Shown: one piece after another, positions 1-7,998 of the stretch
Position numbering within the stretch: position 1 is the stretch's first letter
Layout: each line of letters starts with the position of its first letter
Assembly: GCF_003461955.1 (NCBI RefSeq)
Contig: NZ_QTYB01000011.1
Span: 78,613-142,612 of the forward strand
Direction of reading: 5' to 3'
Source: Ruminococcus sp. AM36-2AA
GTDB lineage: Bacteria > Bacillota > Clostridia > Lachnospirales > Lachnospiraceae
DNA length: 64,000 nucleotides
Made by a program: the position numbers and the translations under genes
The notes under the pieces: model-generated
What the model was told of the DNA's origin: nothing
Seen by the model: the letters and a program-made list of their open reading frames with translations, nothing else
The model's database searches: none

Positions 1-1
1 A

Positions 2-799
2 ATTTCATTAAATGTAGATGTTCCAAACATGATGGAAGATGTACCTGGCCTTGAAGATGAAATTAATAATAATTCTGTTTATATCCGATATTCTGCTCAA
101 AAATCATTTGATGCCAGCCTTAAGGCTGTTCACGGATTATTGTCAGGGGAAATGGATGAAACACAGGCGTATGATGCTTTTCGCAGCACAATGAACAGTA
201 AGGATTCAAAAGAAAAAAACACAGTAAATTTTAAAAATGAATATTCTATTTCACTAAATGATAAAAACGGTCGTGATGCGGCATCTTCTATTTTAACTAC
301 GATCAGAGAAGAAAATGATGCTCAGCTGGCTTTGGTACCATATTATTATTTTACTTCTTCCATTTACAAAGGGGAGTGCACCGGCAGCCGGGTTGCTTTG
401 ATGACAGCAAAAAGTTCAGATGCACCATTATATCTGGCAAAAATCAATGGCAAAGAGGTTTATGAACTTGCGGAGAAATATCTTGCTGATTCTGATGAGA
501 AATTTCATGTAACCAATAAATATGAATTACCAATTGCATCCGGTATGAAAATAATCGTCAGTCAGGAGGAAAACGGATTCTCATTACAGGACATAGAAGT
601 AAATAAGAAAAAAACAGACAAAGACAAGGAGTACTCTATTCTTCTTACAGACACCACAATGTCTGTTTTGAAAAAAATAAATCCGGAATGTGAGATCAGG
701 CAGCTTAAGGACACAACATTATCAAGTGCATGGACTGCAGCAATGGCAAACGGACAGCAACCGTCAGCACCGGAAGATTATATAGAGGTTGAAAAATAA
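2..799 (+). CDS. Extracellular solute-binding protein C-terminal part with 5'-nucleotidase-C-like domain (5' partial)
   Basis: The frame is open to the left window edge, so the first methionine at 29 is probably not the start and the N-terminal part is missing. The first ~60 residues resemble the C-terminal lobe of family 1 sugar-binding proteins, where a helix with the pattern SFDASLKAVHGLLSGEMDETQAYDAF precedes the end of the fold. The next ~190 residues look like the C-terminal domain of 5'-nucleotidases: a region like IYKGECTG, a segment NGKEVYELAEKYL, then YELPIASGMKIIV and a late YSILLTDT strand. The gene ends two bases before the GTG of a membrane hybrid histidine kinase, so the two are probably co-transcribed and the protein may bind ligand for that sensor. 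The fusion assignment is an inference from motif order; a degenerate transport protein is the alternative. Confidence 0.55.
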   Translation: MSLNVDVPNMMEDVPGLEDEINNNSVYIRYSAQKSFDASLKAVHGLLSGEMDETQAYDAFRSTMNSKDSKEKNTVNFKNEYSISLNDKNGRDAASSILTTIREENDAQLALVPYYYFTSSIYKGECTGSRVALMTAKSSDAPLYLAKINGKEVYELAEKYLADSDEKFHVTNKYELPIASGMKIIVSQEENGFSLQDIEVNKKKTDKDKEYSILLTDTTMSVLKKINPECEIRQLKDTTLSSAWTAAMANGQQPSAPEDYIEVEK

Positions 800-801
800 A
801 A

Positions 802-3087
802 GTGGGAAAAGAACAAGTGATAACAAAAAGAAAAAAGATCATAGTACCATTGTTTTTTTTAATTCTTATACTTTTAAGCTTAATTTTTGTAAAGCTCCTT
901 TTGAACAGGATGAACAGCTATATCGCGGAAAACGGGAAAAGCAGTATGGGAGCTGTTGTTGAACAGATACAGCAGACCTATGATCTGCAGGTGAATGGAT
1001 ACTACAGCCAGCTGCATTTGCTTGAGGATTCTCTTATTCAAGAGGAAGTGAGATCTATTGAACTGGATAGAAACAAGAAGTTCTTTGAGGCATGGCAGAA
1101 AGAATCTGAAAGTACACTTATATTTCTCCAGGAAAATGGAAAGGCAATAACCACTGATGGAACAAAACTTCGGGTTGACATGCCAAGTAAACTTTTGTTG
1201 GATTTGAGGAACGGATATAATATTGGAAAATTGGTTTCTCTTGATTACAACCAGAAGAAAAAAGATGGTTATCTGGTTGCAATTCCATGTCAGGAATATA
1301 CGATTAATGGGGAAACTTATACGGCAATTGGAACCTTGTATGATCATTCAAAATTAGATTCCATGTTAAGTGTGAAAAGCTATAACGGGAATGCGTATCT
1401 GTTTATGCTGGATAACGACGGAAATATTACTTATACAAATCAGAAAGAAGATAAATTTTTTAGGAACTATTTTTTGTTAAAGCATTTAAAAGGAGATCAG
1501 GCTATCACTGAGGAAGAGGCTGATTCTCTTCAAAAAAAGCTGGATGGCAGAGAACAGGGGGTAGAACTTCTGGGAAGTGACAAACCTTACTATCTGGGAT
1601 ACTGTCCGATAGAAAATAATAACACCATGCTGATCTGTATTGTAGAAAAGAGTGTTGTAGATAATGTACTGAAAGATTATCAGAAAACAATAGGATTTAC
1701 AACATTACTCATGGCAGGTTTTATACTTTTGCTTTTTGCCGGATTATTCTGCAGTATTTCCAGACGCAGTCTTGCTGAGCAAAAAGCTGAATATGAAAAA
1801 AGAAATAATGAGATTCAGACGCAGGCAATGAAGGAAATGGAGGAGTCCAATAAAAAACTGAAAAAAGCAAAGGACATTACAACGGAAGCCTTGCAGACAG
1901 CTGAAAATGCAAATAAGGCGAAAACAGATTTCCTGTCCAATATGTCACATGATATTCGTACACCAATGAATGCAATTATCGGTATGACGTCATTGATTAG
2001 ACATGATGCAGGCAATAAAGCGAAAGTAATAGAGTATGCAGATAAAATAGATATTTCATCACAGCATCTGTTAGGAATCATTAATGATATTCTGGATATG
2101 AGTAAGATAGAAGCAGGAAAAACAGTTTTTAAATATACAGACTTTTCCATGCCAGATCTTATTGAGGAACTCAATACGATATTTCAGCCACAGATTGCTG
2201 AAAGAAATCAGACTCTTATGGTCATAAAAGAAAACATCCGGCATGAGTGGGTAAATGGAGATCAGGTTCATCTGATGCAGATTTTCAGCAACCTGCTTTC
2301 TAATGCAGTGAAGTACACGCAGGAAGGTGGAAAAATTCAGTTTCTGGTAGAAGAATGTGAGACAAAGTCATCTGTCTATGCAAAGTACCGTTTCTTAGTC
2401 AGCGATAATGGCATGGGAATGTCGGCAGATTTCAAAGAGACGATCTTTGATCCGTTTACCCGTGCTGAAGGTTCTGTGACTAATAAGATACAGGGAACCG
2501 GTCTGGGAATGGCTATTACCAGAAACCTGGTTGAAGCAATGGGAGGCACCATAGATGTGGAGAGTGAACTGGGACAGGGAAGCTGTTTTGAGGTTCTCAT
2601 AGATCTGAGAATTGCAGAGGATAGATCTGTTTCCTCAACAGTACAGGAAGAAAAGAATGAACAGAATGATAATATCTTTCAAGGAATGAGATTCCTGTGT
2701 GCGGAGGATAATGAGCTGAATGCAGAAATTCTGACGGAACTGTTAAAGATTGAGGGGGCAGAATGTACCATCTGTGAAAATGGTGAAGAGATTTTGAAGA
2801 CATTTGAAAAGTCTGCACCAGGGGATTATGACATGATCCTGATGGATGTGCAGATGCCTGTTATGAATGGTTATGAGGCAACGAAGGCAATCCGCAGAAG
2901 TTCTCATGAGTTGGCAAAGAAGATTCCGATTATTGCAATGACCGCCAATGCATTCTCGGAGGATATTCAGCATTCTCTGGCAGCCGGTATGAATGCGCAT
3001 GTTTCAAAACCGGTTGAGATGAGGGTACTGGAAAAGACGATCAGAAGCATAAAAACCGGTGGGGGGGGGCGAAACTCAAGGCATTAA
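802..3087 (+). CDS. Transmembrane hybrid sensor histidine kinase with C-terminal receiver domain
   Basis: The gene starts at a GTG two bases after the upstream gene, with AGAGG as a weak ribosome site. A membrane helix covers about residues 12-34, an extracellular sensor region of ~260 residues follows, and a second helix lies near 297-318. Then come a coiled linker, a HisKA box with NMSHDIRTPMN (phospho-accepting His near 383), an HATPase_c domain with DNGMGM and GTGLGM motifs, and a receiver domain whose phospho-acceptor Asp is near 682 in LMDVQMPVMNG. It should phosphorelay from His to Asp inside one chain; no output domain is present, so a downstream partner is expected. The last residues are read through a G9 tract; one extra G would replace the tail RNSRH with a longer ending. 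It resembles the broken kinase at 17198-18694. Confidence 0.9.
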   Translation: MGKEQVITKRKKIIVPLFFLILILLSLIFVKLLLNRMNSYIAENGKSSMGAVVEQIQQTYDLQVNGYYSQLHLLEDSLIQEEVRSIELDRNKKFFEAWQKESESTLIFLQENGKAITTDGTKLRVDMPSKLLLDLRNGYNIGKLVSLDYNQKKKDGYLVAIPCQEYTINGETYTAIGTLYDHSKLDSMLSVKSYNGNAYLFMLDNDGNITYTNQKEDKFFRNYFLLKHLKGDQAITEEEADSLQKKLDGREQGVELLGSDKPYYLGYCPIENNNTMLICIVEKSVVDNVLKDYQKTIGFTTLLMAGFILLLFAGLFCSISRRSLAEQKAEYEKRNNEIQTQAMKEMEESNKKLKKAKDITTEALQTAENANKAKTDFLSNMSHDIRTPMNAIIGMTSLIRHDAGNKAKVIEYADKIDISSQHLLGIINDILDMSKIEAGKTVFKYTDFSMPDLIEELNTIFQPQIAERNQTLMVIKENIRHEWVNGDQVHLMQIFSNLLSNAVKYTQEGGKIQFLVEECETKSSVYAKYRFLVSDNGMGMSADFKETIFDPFTRAEGSVTNKIQGTGLGMAITRNLVEAMGGTIDVESELGQGSCFEVLIDLRIAEDRSVSSTVQEEKNEQNDNIFQGMRFLCAEDNELNAEILTELLKIEGAECTICENGEEILKTFEKSAPGDYDMILMDVQMPVMNGYEATKAIRRSSHELAKKIPIIAMTANAFSEDIQHSLAAGMNAHVSKPVEMRVLEKTIRSIKTGGGGRNSRH
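3061..3069 (+). repeat. G9 homopolymer inside the hybrid kinase stop region
   Basis: Nine consecutive G residues lie a few codons before the stop of the hybrid kinase. The three frames leave the tract with different tails: the sequenced frame ends after RNSRH, while one additional G would read AKLKALINNH and stop at 3099-3101. This may be a sequencing or assembly length error, or a slippage site. Confidence 0.8.
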
Positions 3088-3123
3088 TCAATAACCACTA
3101 AAAATAATAATATTATTAATCAT

Positions 3124-3161
3124 AGAGTGTATGGATTCAAATTCCATATGCTCTTTTTTTT
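3124..3161 (+). terminator. Intrinsic terminator after the hybrid kinase
   Basis: Arms 3124-3135 (AGAGTGTATGGA) and 3143-3154 (TCCATATGCTCT) pair with two G-T or mismatched positions, and a T run follows directly. Confidence 0.75.
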
Positions 3162-3290
3162 ACTTAATTTCAGGAAAAATGCAAAAAATTCAAAAAGATT
3201 GCTTTTGACCACTGTAAAACAGGCTCTGAGCGTTTCGTTATATGAAGGGATAATTTTTCTTTCGTATTTCAAAGAAAAGAGGATAAAGAA

Positions 3291-3467
3291 ATGTCAGAAA
3301 AAAGATGTTATACAGTTCAAGAGTTACAGGAAATCTTAGGAGTCAGCAGACCTACTATTTATAACCTTTTGAAGAAAAAGGAATTCCGGTGGATCCAGTT
3401 GGATGGCGGCAAGTATCGCATCTCCAAGAAGAGTTTCGATAACTGGCTCGATAACTTGGAACAGTAA
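3291..3467 (+). CDS. Small excisionase-like helix-turn-helix protein
   Basis: This 58-codon gene is short but well supported: AAAGAGG lies 8 bases before the ATG. The protein begins MSEKRCYTVQELQEILGVSR and continues with a recognition helix (SRPTIYNLLKKKEF), a beta hairpin (WIQLDGGKYRI) and the closing FDNWL motif. That order is the MerR-like winged helix fold of phage and transposon excisionases and of the AlpA/HTH_17 family. Such proteins bend DNA or act as recombination directionality factors on mobile elements. A second member of the same general family follows at 3589. No integrase is seen nearby, so it is probably a relic of an integrated element. Confidence 0.75.
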   Translation: MSEKRCYTVQELQEILGVSRPTIYNLLKKKEFRWIQLDGGKYRISKKSFDNWLDNLEQ

Positions 3468-3474
3468 AAAAACA

Positions 3475-3522
3475 GGGTGTTGATCAGGCAGATTTTGTCT
3501 GCAATCGACATCCTAAATTTTT
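3475..3522 (+). terminator. Hairpin after the excisionase-like gene
   Basis: GTGTTGAT pairs with ATCGACAT and GCAGA with TCTGC across a short loop. The T-rich tail is interrupted (TAAATTTTTAT), so this is a probable but imperfect terminator. Confidence 0.5.
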
Positions 3523-3588
3523 ATCTGGATTTGAGATATGATATAAGAAAAAACACTAACACTAAAAAAGACAGGAAGTGAAGAATAA

Positions 3589-3804
3589 ATGGCAACAGCA
3601 ATTATGAAACAAAAAGAAGTTCCGGAAATGGACGATGTTGAAGAAATCATTTCGAAGATATCAGAGGACAGCCCTTACAAACGTCGTCCAACACAAAAGA
3701 GAACCTGGATGACCGTGCCGGAAATGGGAAAGCTGCTGGGAACAACCAGAAGCTCAGTATATGCAATTCTTGATAATCCAAAGTATGCGTTATATTATTT
3801 ATAG
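3589..3804 (+). CDS. Truncated helix-turn-helix (excisionase family) protein
   Basis: The 71-residue product starts at an ATG after AGGAAGTGAAGAATAA. The conserved part is RTWMTVPEMGKLLGTTRSSVYAIL, the winged-helix start found in DNA-binding proteins carried by integrative elements of Clostridia. Family members normally continue for 40-60 residues with the wing and a closing F-x-x-W-Y motif, but this one stops after NPKYALYYL, so the C-terminal part seems to have been lost. A 24-codon ORF at 3858-3932 (MIERTKHGGHITDVDGNIKA...) may be a scrap of the same region. The neighbourhood (tRNA 3' end, second excisionase-like gene) suggests a decayed mobile element. Confidence 0.6.
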   Translation: MATAIMKQKEVPEMDDVEEIISKISEDSPYKRRPTQKRTWMTVPEMGKLLGTTRSSVYAILDNPKYALYYL

Positions 3805-4002
3805 ACAAGAAAATATCTTGTGCTTTCGATAGGAAGTTTAATTGAATACTGTTTACCATGATCGAACGTACGAAGCATGGTGGTCATATAACAGATGTCG
3901 ATGGTAATATCAAGGCATTCCCCGATTATTAGCTGGAGCAAACAAACAGCTAACTTTCAGAGCTTTACAGAGCTTGACAGAGAGTGACAATAGGTTGGAG
4001 CT

Positions 4003-4044
4003 CTCCTAAGCGAGGGGTCGGAGGTTCAAATCCTCTCGGGGACG
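4003..4044 (+). other. tRNA 3' fragment (T arm and acceptor), possible attachment site
   Basis: GGAGG, TTCAAAT and CCTCT form a proper T arm, followed by CGGGGAC and G as the 3' acceptor strand and discriminator base. CTCCTAAG lies at the anticodon-loop position, as in an Arg-CCT tRNA, but the anticodon stem does not pair and no matching 5' half (GTCCCCG with a D arm) is found upstream. The fragment therefore looks like an att-site duplication left by an element that used a tRNA gene. There is no stretch of coding sequence between 3805 and 4238 apart from the 24-codon scrap. Confidence 0.5.
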
Positions 4045-4140
4045 TCTGACAGCGGTCCATGGTTCGCAGATTGTGCGGATCGTGGGCTGCTTTTTATTGG
4101 ATTTATGTTTTCTTAGGGTTATGTGCAGATAAATCAATCG

Positions 4141-4194
4141 AAAACGGCCAAAAAAACAATCGCAAAAAAATACGATTGTTTTTTTGACCGTTTT
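4141..4194 (+). repeat. 22-bp inverted repeat upstream of the AlbA_2 gene
   Basis: Arms 4141-4162 and 4173-4194 are complementary at 21 of 22 positions around a 10-base A-rich loop, and the right arm has a T7 run. It lies 45 bp before the next gene's start. It may be a bidirectional terminator or an operator for the AlbA_2-type regulator that follows. Confidence 0.7.
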
Positions 4195-4238
4195 TGCATA
4201 TAATAATATAACAAAAAAATGGAAAGGATGGAAAGAGT

Positions 4239-5489
4239 ATGCAGGAAACAAGAACGATAGAGTTTAAAGAAACGATTACAAATACTTTTTTAAAAACAGT
4301 GAGTGCCTTTTCAAATTACAATGGGGGAAAGATTTTCTTTGGAATTGATGACAGCGGGAAGGTAAAGGGACTGGCAAATGTAAAACAAGCATGTCTGGAT
4401 ATTGAAAATAAGATCAATGACAGCATTTCACCTCAGCCGGATTATACACTTGAAGCACAAAAAGATCATACAATAATACTTTCTGTTAAAAGTGGTGCAT
4501 ATAAGCCATATTTGTATAAGTCAAAAGCATATAAGAGAAATGATACAGCAACGATAGAAGTAGATGCACTGGAATTATCAAGACTTATTCTGGAAGGAAA
4601 AAATATACGCTTTGAGGAACTTCCATGTAAAGAGCAGAATTTGTCATTTGAAGTTTTAAATCATAAGCTGGAAGAGTGTGTTCATATCGAAAGATTTAAT
4701 CAGGATACTTTAAGAACCTTGAATTTATATAATAATGATAATGGTTATAACAACGCTGCGGGGCTTCTGGCAGATAAAAATCAATTTCCGGGAATTGATA
4801 TCATGAAGTTTGGTGAAAACATCAGCATTATTCAAAAGAGAGCAACTTTTGAAAATGTATCAGTTTTGGAAGAATATGATAAGACAATAGATGTATTCAG
4901 AGATTATTATCAATATGAGATAATAGAAGGCACTGACAGAAAAAAAATGGAAAAAATACCCGAGGCTGCATTCAGAGAAGCGATTGCAAATGCTTTGATC
5001 CACAGAGCGTGGGATGTGGAAGCGAGAATCAGAGTTTTGATGTTTGATGACAGAATAGAAATTGTTTCTCCCGGAGGTTTGCCATCTGGAATAACAGAAG
5101 ATGAATATTTAGCTGGTAAATTGTCTGTTTTAAGAAACAGAATTCTTGCAAATGTGTTTTACAGATTAGGGTTTGTTGAGATATTTGGAACGGGAATTAC
5201 AAGAATTAAACAACTTTATGAAACGGGACTGAAAAAACCAGATTTTGAAATCTCAGAGAACACTATTAAAATAGTACTTCCAGTTTTGGAAAAAGATTTA
5301 AATTTAACAGACGACGAAAGACTGATATATAAAAACTTAAGTAAAACAATGTTGAAGCCAATCAGTGAAATTGTATCACATGTCCCTTTTGGAAAATCAA
5401 AGACAACGGATATATTGAAAAGTATGATAAAAAAAGGTGCTGTAAAAGTTGAAGGAAGAGGTCGAGGAACGAAGTATATATTAAAATAG
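4239..5489 (+). CDS. AlbA_2 (Schlafen-like) DNA-binding protein with GHKL-type ATP-binding region
   Basis: The 416-residue protein starts at an ATG behind GGAAAGGATGGAAAG. The N-terminal ~110 residues hold the AlbA_2 signature: TIEFKET near the start and FSNYNGGKIFFGIDDSGKVKG. The centre carries a HATPase_c_4-like segment with EAAFREAIANALIHRAW, RIEIVSPGGLP and GTGITRI. The C-terminus is a winged helix (ISEIVSHVPFGKSKTTDILKSMIKKGAVKVEGRGRGTKY). This architecture is widespread in gut anaerobes and is usually annotated as an ATP-binding or putative transcriptional regulator; the ligand and targets are unknown. The hairpin just upstream could be its operator. It is flanked by decayed mobile genes. 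Confidence 0.8.
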   Translation: MQETRTIEFKETITNTFLKTVSAFSNYNGGKIFFGIDDSGKVKGLANVKQACLDIENKINDSISPQPDYTLEAQKDHTIILSVKSGAYKPYLYKSKAYKRNDTATIEVDALELSRLILEGKNIRFEELPCKEQNLSFEVLNHKLEECVHIERFNQDTLRTLNLYNNDNGYNNAAGLLADKNQFPGIDIMKFGENISIIQKRATFENVSVLEEYDKTIDVFRDYYQYEIIEGTDRKKMEKIPEAAFREAIANALIHRAWDVEARIRVLMFDDRIEIVSPGGLPSGITEDEYLAGKLSVLRNRILANVFYRLGFVEIFGTGITRIKQLYETGLKKPDFEISENTIKIVLPVLEKDLNLTDDERLIYKNLSKTMLKPISEIVSHVPFGKSKTTDILKSMIKKGAVKVEGRGRGTKYILK

Positions 5490-5503
5490 ATGAAAAGCAA
5501 TAG

Positions 5504-5545
5504 TCCCCTGCGGAGCTGCGACAGGCAGTGCGCAGGGGATTTGTT
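5504..5545 (+). terminator. Intrinsic terminator after the AlbA_2 gene
   Basis: TCCCCTGCG (5504-5512) pairs perfectly with CGCAGGGGA (5531-5539), followed by TTTGTTTT. Confidence 0.75.
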
Positions 5546-5617
5546 TTATTTGGTGACGGGAAGTTTTTCAAATGCATCAACCGGAAGAAGGTAGCGCATG
5601 GTGCAGTTTCCTTTGTA
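5546..5617 (-). pseudogene. C-terminal scrap of an unidentified minus-strand gene
   Basis: The minus strand reads 23 codons ending ...MRYLLPVDAFEKLPVTK and a TAA stop. The reading ends abruptly at 5617, exactly where McrC homology begins on the other strand. It looks like the last piece of a gene cut by the same deletion. I do not recognise the family. Confidence 0.3.
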
Positions 5618-5735
5618 GGCTGGGGAGTTTGGGTATGTAGGAGAGCTGGAACTGAAAAGCGGACTGCGGCTTCAGATTCTGCCAAAGATTTATTTTGGCG
5701 GCAGTGAGGATCGGACGAAACAGATCTATCTGGAG

Positions 5736-6764
5736 ATGCTTAAGAGCACCTACAGGTTAACGGAAAAAGCGATGAACCAGATTTCTCTTGGAATGGGGGA
5801 TATGGAACTGTTTGAGGCTTATATCCGGATGTATCTTGATGAGGCACAGATGCTGGTGAAACGGGGACTTCGTTCTGCATATGAAGAAAAAACGGATAAC
5901 CTCAGATGCTTTCGCGGAAAGCTCCAGGTGTCAGGCCATATCCGTCGAAATATCGCACATAAAGAGAGATTCTATGTGACGTATGAGGAATTTACAAAGA
6001 ACCGGCCAGAGAACCGACTGATAAAAACTACGTTAAAGAAACTGCAGAAAGTTACCACAGATGGGAAGAATAAACAGGATGCAAGAGAACTTCTTCTGTT
6101 TTTTGACGGGATACAGGAATCCGTGGATTACCGCCAGGATTTTGCACAGATAAGGATCGACCGGAATTCCAGAGAATATGAGAAGATCATGAAGTGGACG
6201 GAAGTGATCTTACTGGGAAACAGCTTCCTCAATTTTTCAGATGGGCTCAAAGCCAGATCCATATTATTTGCCATGGACGAAGTTTTTGAGAATTATGTGG
6301 CATGCCAGATTAAAAAATATTTCAGAGAAAACTGGGAGGTATCTTCCCAGGATAAAAATTATTATCTGTTTGAAAAACCACGGGATTTTCAGCTGAGACC
6401 GGATATTGTAATGAAAAAAGGGGAAGAAAACAGAACGGTGATCCTTGATACAAAATGGAAAAGCCTTCCTGATATGAAGAACAAAGGATGGAGTGCCTTC
6501 AACGAAAAAGCCAGAAATGATATTTATCAGATGGTTACATATGCAAGCCGTTATGAGGCAGAGGAAATCTGGCTTCTCTATCCGAAAGCAAAGTATTCAT
6601 ACCAGTATGAAGGAATCAGGGACCGTTTTGAAACGAAGATTTACGGTCATACACTGGTGATCCATCTGTTTTTTATTGATCTGGAAAATATGGAAGAGTC
6701 TATGAAACGTTTATCTCAGGGACTTGAAAGCAAAATGGCCGGGGAGGTGAAGAAGTATGAGTGA
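5736..6764 (+). CDS. N-terminally truncated McrC-like nuclease subunit
   Basis: McrC is the nuclease partner of the McrB GTPase in modification-dependent restriction. The frame shows McrC-type homology from 5619 (GELELKSGLRLQILPKIYFGG) but has a TAG at 5616 and no start codon until the ATG at 5736, so the usual N-terminal ~100 residues are missing. The C-terminal PD-(D/E)XK core is present: LRPDIV, then VILDTKWK about 16 residues later. A DnaB-like ATPase overlaps the gene end by 8 bases; no McrB GTPase is present anywhere in the window. It is therefore unlikely to act as a standard McrBC restriction enzyme. It may be a remnant or may serve another partner. Confidence 0.65.
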   Translation: MLKSTYRLTEKAMNQISLGMGDMELFEAYIRMYLDEAQMLVKRGLRSAYEEKTDNLRCFRGKLQVSGHIRRNIAHKERFYVTYEEFTKNRPENRLIKTTLKKLQKVTTDGKNKQDARELLLFFDGIQESVDYRQDFAQIRIDRNSREYEKIMKWTEVILLGNSFLNFSDGLKARSILFAMDEVFENYVACQIKKYFRENWEVSSQDKNYYLFEKPRDFQLRPDIVMKKGEENRTVILDTKWKSLPDMKNKGWSAFNEKARNDIYQMVTYASRYEAEEIWLLYPKAKYSYQYEGIRDRFETKIYGHTLVIHLFFIDLENMEESMKRLSQGLESKMAGEVKKYE

Positions 6765-7959
6765 ACAGGCAGCCGGAAATTTTATTTCAGTTTCAGAGAG
6801 ACTGAAACAGTTTAAACCGGCCAGTGGAAGAAGAACCGTAAAGCATTATCCTACCGGTATCAAAAAGCTGGATCAGATGCTTGGCGGCGGACTTTATGCA
6901 GGTCTTACTTTTCTTGGCGCAAGACCGGGAATGGGAAAGAGTACCTTTGCGTTGCAGATTGCTTCGGAAATTGCAGCGGCTGGGTCACCGGTACTGTTTT
7001 ATTCTCTGGAAATGCCATCGGTCCGTATGGAGGCAAAAATATTAAACCGTGCCATTCATATGCGATATCCGAACAGCTCCCTGACCGCAGACTGGTTTTT
7101 AAGGGAAGAAAACAATACAGGAAAACAGAAAGACTGGAAGCTGGTAGAAAAGGTGGGAAAAGAGATCAGCGGCAGTTTTGACAAGATGTACATAAAAGAG
7201 CGTAAAAAGCTTTCTGTTTCGGGTCGGGATATCGTTCAGGATGTGGAAATGTTCATGAACGAAAAGAAAGAAAAGCCGGTAGTTTTTGTAGATTATCTGC
7301 AGATCCTTTCTTCCTGCACTGGAAACAGGAACGCTACAGAACGGCAGAAAAATGACGAGAATATCAATGAGCTCAGCGGCCTTTCCAACAAGTATGATCT
7401 GGCGGTTTTTGTGATCAGTTCCCTGAACAGAGAGTCTTACCGGGAGGAACAGCGATCTCTGAGAATGGATTCTTTTAAGGAGACGGGAGGAATCGAGTAC
7501 TCTGCAAGCGTGATCCTGGGACTTCAGCCAAGAAATATCCGACAGCCCAAATTTAATTACGAACAGGAAATGTCGAAAGAGGTCCGGGAGCAGGAGATTG
7601 TTTTTTTGAAACAGAGATATGGCATATCAGGAATGAAGGCGAATGTGAGTGTGGATTTCCATGCGGCGAAGGACCTTTATACAGAAAAAGGAGCGTCCGG
7701 AAAAAAATCAGCCCCAAATGTTTCACGTGAAACAAAAACGGATAAGAAAAATACGGAGAATGCAAATGCTTTACCGAAAAAGAGCGGGAGCGCTTCAGAA
7801 GCCGCAGTACCGCAGGATGTGAAAGTCAATGCAGATTCACTGAAAAACACAGAAACACAAGCTCCGGAAGCAGAACGCCCACAAACTCAAAATACAAATC
7901 TGGAATATCCGGATGATCCGAGAGCACGTCTGGCAGAAGAATTTCGAAGTCTCCTGTAA
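6757..7959 (+). CDS. DnaB-like RecA-fold ATPase (replicative-helicase C-terminal domain)
   Basis: The ATG lies in the end of the McrC-like gene behind GGGGAGGTGAAG. The first ~35 residues are a linker, then a DnaB_C fold: IKKLDQMLGGGLYAGLTFLGARPGMGKST (Walker A, split here by the start of the fold), FYSLEMPSVRM, a Walker B PVVFVDYLQIL, and NELSGLSNKYDLAVFVISSLNRE. The N-terminal primase-interaction domain of DnaB is missing. The last ~90 residues are low-complexity and polar. Such stand-alone DnaB_C proteins occur on plasmids and integrative elements together with initiator proteins, as here. A perfect parS site lies in the low-complexity part and encodes NVSRET. Confidence 0.75.
   Translation: MSEQAAGNFISVSERLKQFKPASGRRTVKHYPTGIKKLDQMLGGGLYAGLTFLGARPGMGKSTFALQIASEIAAAGSPVLFYSLEMPSVRMEAKILNRAIHMRYPNSSLTADWFLREENNTGKQKDWKLVEKVGKEISGSFDKMYIKERKKLSVSGRDIVQDVEMFMNEKKEKPVVFVDYLQILSSCTGNRNATERQKNDENINELSGLSNKYDLAVFVISSLNRESYREEQRSLRMDSFKETGGIEYSASVILGLQPRNIRQPKFNYEQEMSKEVREQEIVFLKQRYGISGMKANVSVDFHAAKDLYTEKGASGKKSAPNVSRETKTDKKNTENANALPKKSGSASEAAVPQDVKVNADSLKNTETQAPEAERPQTQNTNLEYPDDPRARLAEEFRSLL
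7719..7734 (+). promoter_or_regulatory. parS site (ParB/Spo0J binding), copy 1
   Basis: The 16-bp palindrome TGTTTCACGTGAAACA matches the Bacillus-type parS consensus TGTTNCACGTGAAACA at every position. It lies inside the DnaB-like coding sequence, as many natural parS sites do. A second identical copy is at 18714. Confidence 0.9.
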
Positions 7960-7998
7960 TATTCCGGGAATCGCAACAGAAGAGAGGAAAGAATAACC

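Noticed and set aside
3127..3339. 70-codon ORF after the hybrid kinase
   Set aside because: It overlaps the terminator hairpin and the excisionase-like start and has no ribosome site.
4003..4044. Complete tRNA gene
   Set aside because: The anticodon stem does not pair and no 5' acceptor or D arm is found, so only a fragment is called.
4006..4251. Minus-strand ORF ending PREDLNLRPLA
   Set aside because: This peptide pattern is the well-known shadow translation of a tRNA 3' end; the region holds a tRNA fragment.
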